A stretch of DNA of 12,368 nucleotides, from positions 1 to 12,368 of the forward strand of contig JAOXYB010045737.1 in NCBI GenBank assembly GCA_028565635.1. Reading direction: 5' to 3'. This document shows, piece after piece, positions 8,545 through 12,368 of the stretch (positions are counted from its first letter, which is position 1; every line of letters begins with the position of its first letter). The notes beneath the pieces were generated by a model. That model was given only the letters and a program-made list of their open reading frames with translations, had not been told where the DNA came from and did not search any database. The position numbers were made by a program, and so were the translations under genes. This DNA is from Phoronis ovalis. Lineage: Eukaryota; Phoronida; Phoronidae.

Positions 8545-8924
8545 CAGGGCCGGATTAAGCTAGTTCTGGGCCTGTAGCATAGCTATGTACGAGAGAAAAA
8601 TATCAGTTCAGTAATCGAAAAAGGTCGCTGAAACGTCTCCTTGCTGCAAGAAAAAAATTGACAAGCCAAAAAAAAGGACATTTCCACTCCAATTGTACCA
8701 ATACGCCCAGAATAAGTAACAAAACTACAATTTACAAGTTACATTTTCTAGATTTAGCATGTGCAATTTGTTGATGATACTGGAAATGTCTATTTCACGC
8801 AGAAGTTCATGTTCAATGCTCATTACATTGAGATTGTAAAGCTTGCAAGCATTTAGTGCGGGGCCCTCGAAAATGCAGGGCCCGTAGCATATGCTACTTT
8901 TGCTACTAGGTTAATCCGTCCCTG
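8545..8924. mobile_element. 380-bp hAT-type MITE
   Basis: The terminal inverted repeats are CAGGGCCGGATTAAGCTAG on the left and CAGGGACGGATTAACCTAG on the right (complement), 17 of 19 matching. CAGGG ends and an 8-bp target duplication are typical of hAT elements. There is no coding capacity. Inside, GGGCCYGTAGCATA occurs twice as a direct repeat near 8566 and 8877. It splits the antisense coding remnant in such a way that removal restores the frame, so it landed in pre-existing coding-like sequence. Confidence 0.88.
8593..8630 (+). repeat. Shared 38-bp module, copy inside the MITE
   Basis: Contains TATCAGTTCAGTAATCGAAA followed by AAGGTCGCTGA. It matches the reverse complement of 9271-9307 with about two differences. 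Confidence 0.85.
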
Positions 8925-8932
8925 GGACCAAC
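8925..8932. repeat. Right target site duplication of the MITE
   Basis: GGACCAAC, one base different from the left copy; the difference reflects later mutation. Confidence 0.8.
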
Positions 8933-9078
8933 TGAGGGCCATGCATGTTTGTTAACGAGATTGTACATCGCAATAACAGCTTCAATTTTTCTTTGCTCAG
9001 TTTCATATTTGTTGCAGAGCAAAAGAACAGGTCGAAAGTAAAGGTTTAGGTATAATTTTGACCCCCACCCATTACATA

Positions 9079-9351
9079 GTTGCCAACCGTCACGAATCGT
9101 GAGTGACTGTCACGAATTTTGATTGATTGTCCCGCAACACGCATGGACATCTAAATTTCATGCATTTCGGTCAAAATTACATTTTTTTGCAGATTTTGAT
9201 CGTCCACAGCGTTTAAACATGATGTTCCGTCCGATAAATCATTATACTTCCGAGTACAGTTTTAGCGCCATCAGTGACCTTTTTCGATTACTGAACTGAT
9301 ATTTTCTGAAGTCAGTTGTTTTGATTCACCAAGTTATTTGCCGTTGGCAGC
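9079..9351. mobile_element. Possible small inverted-repeat element
   Basis: Left edge AGTTGCCAACCGTCACG and right edge (complement) GCTGCCAACGGCAAATA share TGCCAAC. ACAT flanks both sides and could be a 4-bp target duplication. GTCACGAAT occurs twice just inside the left edge. It contains the inverted 38-bp module. The terminal match is short, so this is tentative. Confidence 0.3.
9271..9307 (-). repeat. Shared 38-bp module, inverted copy outside the MITE
   Basis: Reverse complement reads AGAAAATATCAGTTCAGTAA then TCGAAAAAGGTCACTGA, nearly identical to 8593-8630. Flanking sequence is not shared. Confidence 0.85.
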
Positions 9352-9396
9352 ACATCTGTCACACATTCAAATTTCTAATTGTTGGAAACTATGCCA

Positions 9397-9574
9397 TTAG
9401 GCCATTCAGAATCGAAGCCTTCGATTACCCTTCAAGAGAGCATTTAAGCCTAATTGGTCAAGTATAAGCATTCAGAATTTTGAAGGCCAGTACAGAATAT
9501 TGGCTTATCAGATGGACTAGTATATTTCTGATGGGTTAATTAATTCGAAGGCCCACTCATTTCTGATGGCCTAA
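9397..9574. repeat. Inverted-repeat (MITE-like) segment, 178 bp
   Basis: TTAGGCCATTCAGAAT at the left faces a right arm whose complement reads TTAGGCCATCAGAAAT. TTTCTGATGG occurs twice on the right side. No target duplication found. Confidence 0.5.
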
Positions 9575-11255
9575 TTCAAAATCCCAGACATTTGTGATAT
9601 CATTTGTTAATCTTCAAAAGGGTAGAACCGAAGTTATTTTCATATTTTTATACGCAAATCAGAAGCAACTTTCTGCAGGTATTAACCAATGAAATCATAA
9701 ATTTTTGAGTGAGATTATTTCAAAACTATTGCACCAGCTATCTGTAAAAATGGTTCCATCTTGTAAGGATTATAAAGGCTCAATTATGGTAAAAATTAGT
9801 CGTCTAAAGAAATATATTTACAATATATGTTGGATGCTACATAATCTTTGAAGAACAGGGGATGGCCGCAGAGGATGTGTGGAGCAGTGAAATGTAGGTG
9901 TAGGAAGATGTATGCAAAGTTATCTTTATTTGATGGATACTTGCCATGGTCCCACTGCAAGTATTTTATTCGCGAGTATCGTAATTAAGTGAGTAAGTCT
10001 GCAAACATAAATATAAAATTGTTGCCTAAAATGTAACAGTTGATAGCTGTTCTTGTAACATGTTAGAGCTGTTGTATTAGGTATATACAGTAACATATTT
10101 TCAAAGGAAAAGTAATAGGAGAACAGAGTCCAAATAATTAGATGCCAAAACATGAATAGATGAGAAAATTATTTAACTTTTTAACCTGGTAAATACTGGA
10201 CCCTGTAATATGCCCTGCTAAGCTGCAGTTACAGTTCTGCATAAATAGCATTTGTATATTGTTATGTAATACTGAAAGGCACTATAATTACACAAGTTTT
10301 ATTAGTAGAGTTAATTCTGTTTAGAGATGATTAGACTTCTTCGTCCCCCTGGGATCCCCCATAATTAAAAAAAAAAATTCCTTATCAGTCTACTTTGTCC
10401 TCTTAGCATGGTCAATCGTCCCAGGTAAGCACAAGGCACGAAGATGCATAATCACCCAGTAATAACCAATACTGTATTTCGTATGAAACTTGTCAGAACG
10501 CATCATGTACAATTATTCATTTTGGAAAACATGTAAAATTCAACATGATTTGCGTTGAAAAACTTTATAGTGTACACGTGGAGCTAGTTCCTTCCCTTGC
10601 CTTAATTGCGAGAAAAGTTGTAACTTTCTCGAGATTTGTAACCATTCAAAACACATTTTTTGGCTGAATTTGCTCAGTCTTAAGCCAACCTTTAACAAAC
10701 ATAAATAACAAATACTTTAAGAAATACTATATTAAATTTGTACATGTAAATGTAGTTCATATTTGAGTTATGACACATTCTATACTTCATAAACAAATCA
10801 TATATTTTGTGTGTTATGAAATTCAATGATGCGGAGATAATTGGTTGAGACCATTGAGGGTGATGACAGCAATACTTATTGATGGGGTATATTTACTCCT
10901 AGTAAAAATATGGCAAGTTTACTGGCGACACCAGCAATAGCCTAGTGTTATGTTAATGATCCTTGCTTGCGGACACTGTCTAGAAACTAGATGTTCACAC
11001 AGGGTTAATTTGGTTAATAAAATTAATAAACAGACAACATTTTAACAACTCTGTTGCATTTCGGAACATTTGAAACTAAGCATTTTCACAACAGTTATTT
11101 AATAATTTTATTTTCACAAAATAGAATATAAATTTTGTATAAATAAGGATATAATGGTAACATTAATACATCGAACTTACAGCTTTTGCAAGGAGTAAAA
11201 CCTAAAAATAGTCTTTAGTATTGTCAGTGGGACCACAGCCTAATATAAGTGAGAC

Positions 11256-11424
11256 AATTTAAATAAAGGTGCTAATTAATTTACATATAGGTGCTAATAA
11301 ATTTTAAAAAAAATATAGGTGCTAACTTTATTTAAATATAGGTGCTAAGTTTATTTAAATATAATGCTAACTTTATTTAAATATAGGTGCTAAGTTTATT
11401 TAAATATAATGCTAACTTTATTTT
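11256..11424 (+). repeat. AT-rich minisatellite, 22-23 bp unit
   Basis: Seven units with the core GGTGCTAA or ATGCTAA, followed by STTTATTTAAATATA. The cores are near 11268, 11290, 11318, 11341, 11363, 11385 and 11409. The last four alternate (GGTGCTAAG, ATGCTAAC), forming two copies of a 45-bp higher-order unit. Confidence 0.92.
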
Positions 11425-11769
11425 GCTTTATGGCTGATATGACTGCAGAACATTAGGAAATGAATTAGTTTGCCTGGAAAAATTAGAACAGATTTTCAAA
11501 CCTGTACGAAATAGGTAGTATTTATTATGAATTAAAATAAGATATATATGCTAGAAATAATTATTTTGGTAAATTGACTGAACTGATTGGGAGATTGTTG
11601 AATCTCTTACTATATTTTAGATAAAAGTTAATGGAAGTCATAATGAAAGCAAGTATCTTGAAAAGCATGCTAATAAAAGAACAAATATATTGTGTAATCA
11701 TGTTAAAATGTACTATAAAAGCTAACAAGTTGCGTAAAACATGATACCAGTTCCATGCCATACATTTTG

Positions 11770-11815
11770 CCCCCCCCCTAACATTTTAAAAAGTGGAGAA
11801 AATGTAAAAAAAAAA
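11770..11815. repeat. Low-complexity poly-C and poly-A runs
   Basis: A run of nine C at about 11771 and a long A run near 11808. These are prone to slippage and sequencing error. Confidence 0.8.
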
Positions 11816-12065
11816 AACATTTTGTCAGTTGACTGATATATGTTTGTAAAAAATGATTTTTTGCATATATCATGCACCGGACTAACCAAGTTAGATATTC
11901 GCTTAAAGAAGATAATTCAAAATGTTCAAAAAGAATATATTAAAGAAAAAAAATATATGCTGTTTAGATTTAATGAGTTTGTTAATAGGTCTTGTTATTT
12001 GATATTTTTAAAAGCAATTTTTGAATTTACTATATAAATAAGTTAATTTACTAATAACTGAATTT

Positions 12066-12368
12066 ATGATGCATGTATATGTGCATAACTGTCATGTGTT
12101 ACACCTTTTTGTTGGAGCATGGGGACCGGGTATTGACCCTCTGTTATTATTAAAATGTTCCTGTAATATAAATTCGCAAGTAACTATAGGCAGGTTAAAA
12201 TTTATTCCCAGACGCATGCGCTATAATTCAGAATTATCTCCGCCCTCTAAATATGCACGTTCTACTACTGAGCACTTGCTTGCAATAAAACAGGAACGAT
12301 ATAATTCAAATTCCGCGCGTTCCCTTGATTTTGTAAATTTTGGGAAGTTGTTCTATGAGATCATGTAA
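12066..12368 (+). CDS. Unrecognised 100-codon open frame at the right edge
   Basis: Starts ATG ATG, stops TAA on the last bases of the window. The second half (from about 12190) is richer in GC and in basic and serine residues (RRMRYNSELSPPSKYARS, SARSLDF) than its surroundings, and looks more coding-like than the first half. No family recognised and no MORC similarity. It could be an exon with an acceptor at GGCAG (about 12190), a mobile-element relic, or chance. Confidence 0.25.
   Translation: MMHVYVHNCHVLHLFVGAWGPGIDPLLLLKCSCNINSQVTIGRLKFIPRRMRYNSELSPPSKYARSTTEHLLAIKQERYNSNSARSLDFVNFGKLFYEIM

Larger units (their letters stand above)
8204..8998 (-). pseudogene. Decayed antisense exon, possibly zinc-finger-like, interrupted by a MITE
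   Basis: On the minus strand, skipping the MITE and one target copy, a single frame runs from about 8998 to 8206. It reads IEAVIAMYNLVNKHAWPS, then across the insertion GPLGSDLGESYNQPFDQYLA and on to YRHLAPLLKVILK. A TGA at 8362-8364 and a TAA at 8296-8298 break it, yet the residues stay protein-like (KLCESIFELASQYFLQHEE, PEKKNS). If the TGA were once a Cys codon, the pattern would be C-x2-C-x13-H with a second ligand near the TAA and a TPEKK-like linker, suggestive of a C2H2 finger. A good donor (GTGAGC) lies at 8206-8201 and a pyrimidine-rich stretch precedes the start. I do not recognise the gene. Origin could be a lost cellular exon or an old element's gene. Confidence 0.5.
7579..12368 (+). 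other. Start of MORC intron 8 (at least 4.8 kb, open at right edge)
   Basis: Donor GTAAGA at 7579. I looked for an acceptor followed by a short exon carrying Cys and a PEE-like acidic run and found none. The stretch holds an antisense coding remnant, a hAT-type MITE, small inverted repeats and a minisatellite. Bases 9600-11255 and 11425-12065 are AT-rich with no gene or repeat I can support. Confidence 0.75.

Noticed and set aside
7696-8984. Direct repeat GCAATAACAGCTTCA at about 7697 and 8970 as ends of a larger element
   Set aside because: Similarity fades outside about 20 bases and no target duplication was found.
9926-12037. Several 65-75 codon frames on both strands
   Set aside because: Low-complexity, Ile/Phe/Tyr/Lys-rich readings expected by chance in AT-rich intron.

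Overview
The window is intron-rich, AT-rich animal DNA. It carries eight exons of one plus-strand gene for a MORC3/MORC4-type protein (GHKL ATPase, S5-like domain, CW zinc finger). Exon 1 runs off the left edge, and the gene continues beyond exon 8, because the CW finger is cut after its third cysteine. The exons are 1-97, 734-887, 5250-5391, 5631-5759, 6067-6183, 6812-6909, 7067-7171 and 7456-7578. They join in frame into 321 codons plus 2 bases with no stop. Two introns have the marks of the minor (U12-dependent) spliceosome. Intron 1 is an AT-AC intron (ATATCCTT donor, perfect TTCCTTAAC branch site). Intron 4 is a GT-AG U12-type intron (GTATCCTTT donor, TCCTTAAT branch site). That and the long TE-filled introns point to a metazoan that kept its U12 introns. 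The species cannot be named; an invertebrate is my guess.

Intron 2 (4.4 kb) holds a 2.5-kb non-autonomous DNA transposon at 1952-4454. It has a perfect 8-bp target duplication and inverted ends built from 16-bp tandem units. Inside it is an irregular array of a TTTACCACAGGGTATATTTT-like motif. The element splits a short cysteine-rich reading frame that becomes continuous again if one target copy is removed.

The last intron (from 7579 to beyond the window end) carries an antisense exon-like coding remnant at about 8204-8998. It has two in-frame stops and a 380-bp hAT-type MITE inserted in it, with an imperfect 8-bp target duplication. Downstream are further small inverted repeats, an AT-rich 22-23 bp minisatellite (11256-11424) and a 100-codon open frame at the right edge that I do not recognise.

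No tRNA, rRNA, CRISPR array or prokaryotic operon signal was seen. The apparent short open frames elsewhere are mostly intronic noise.
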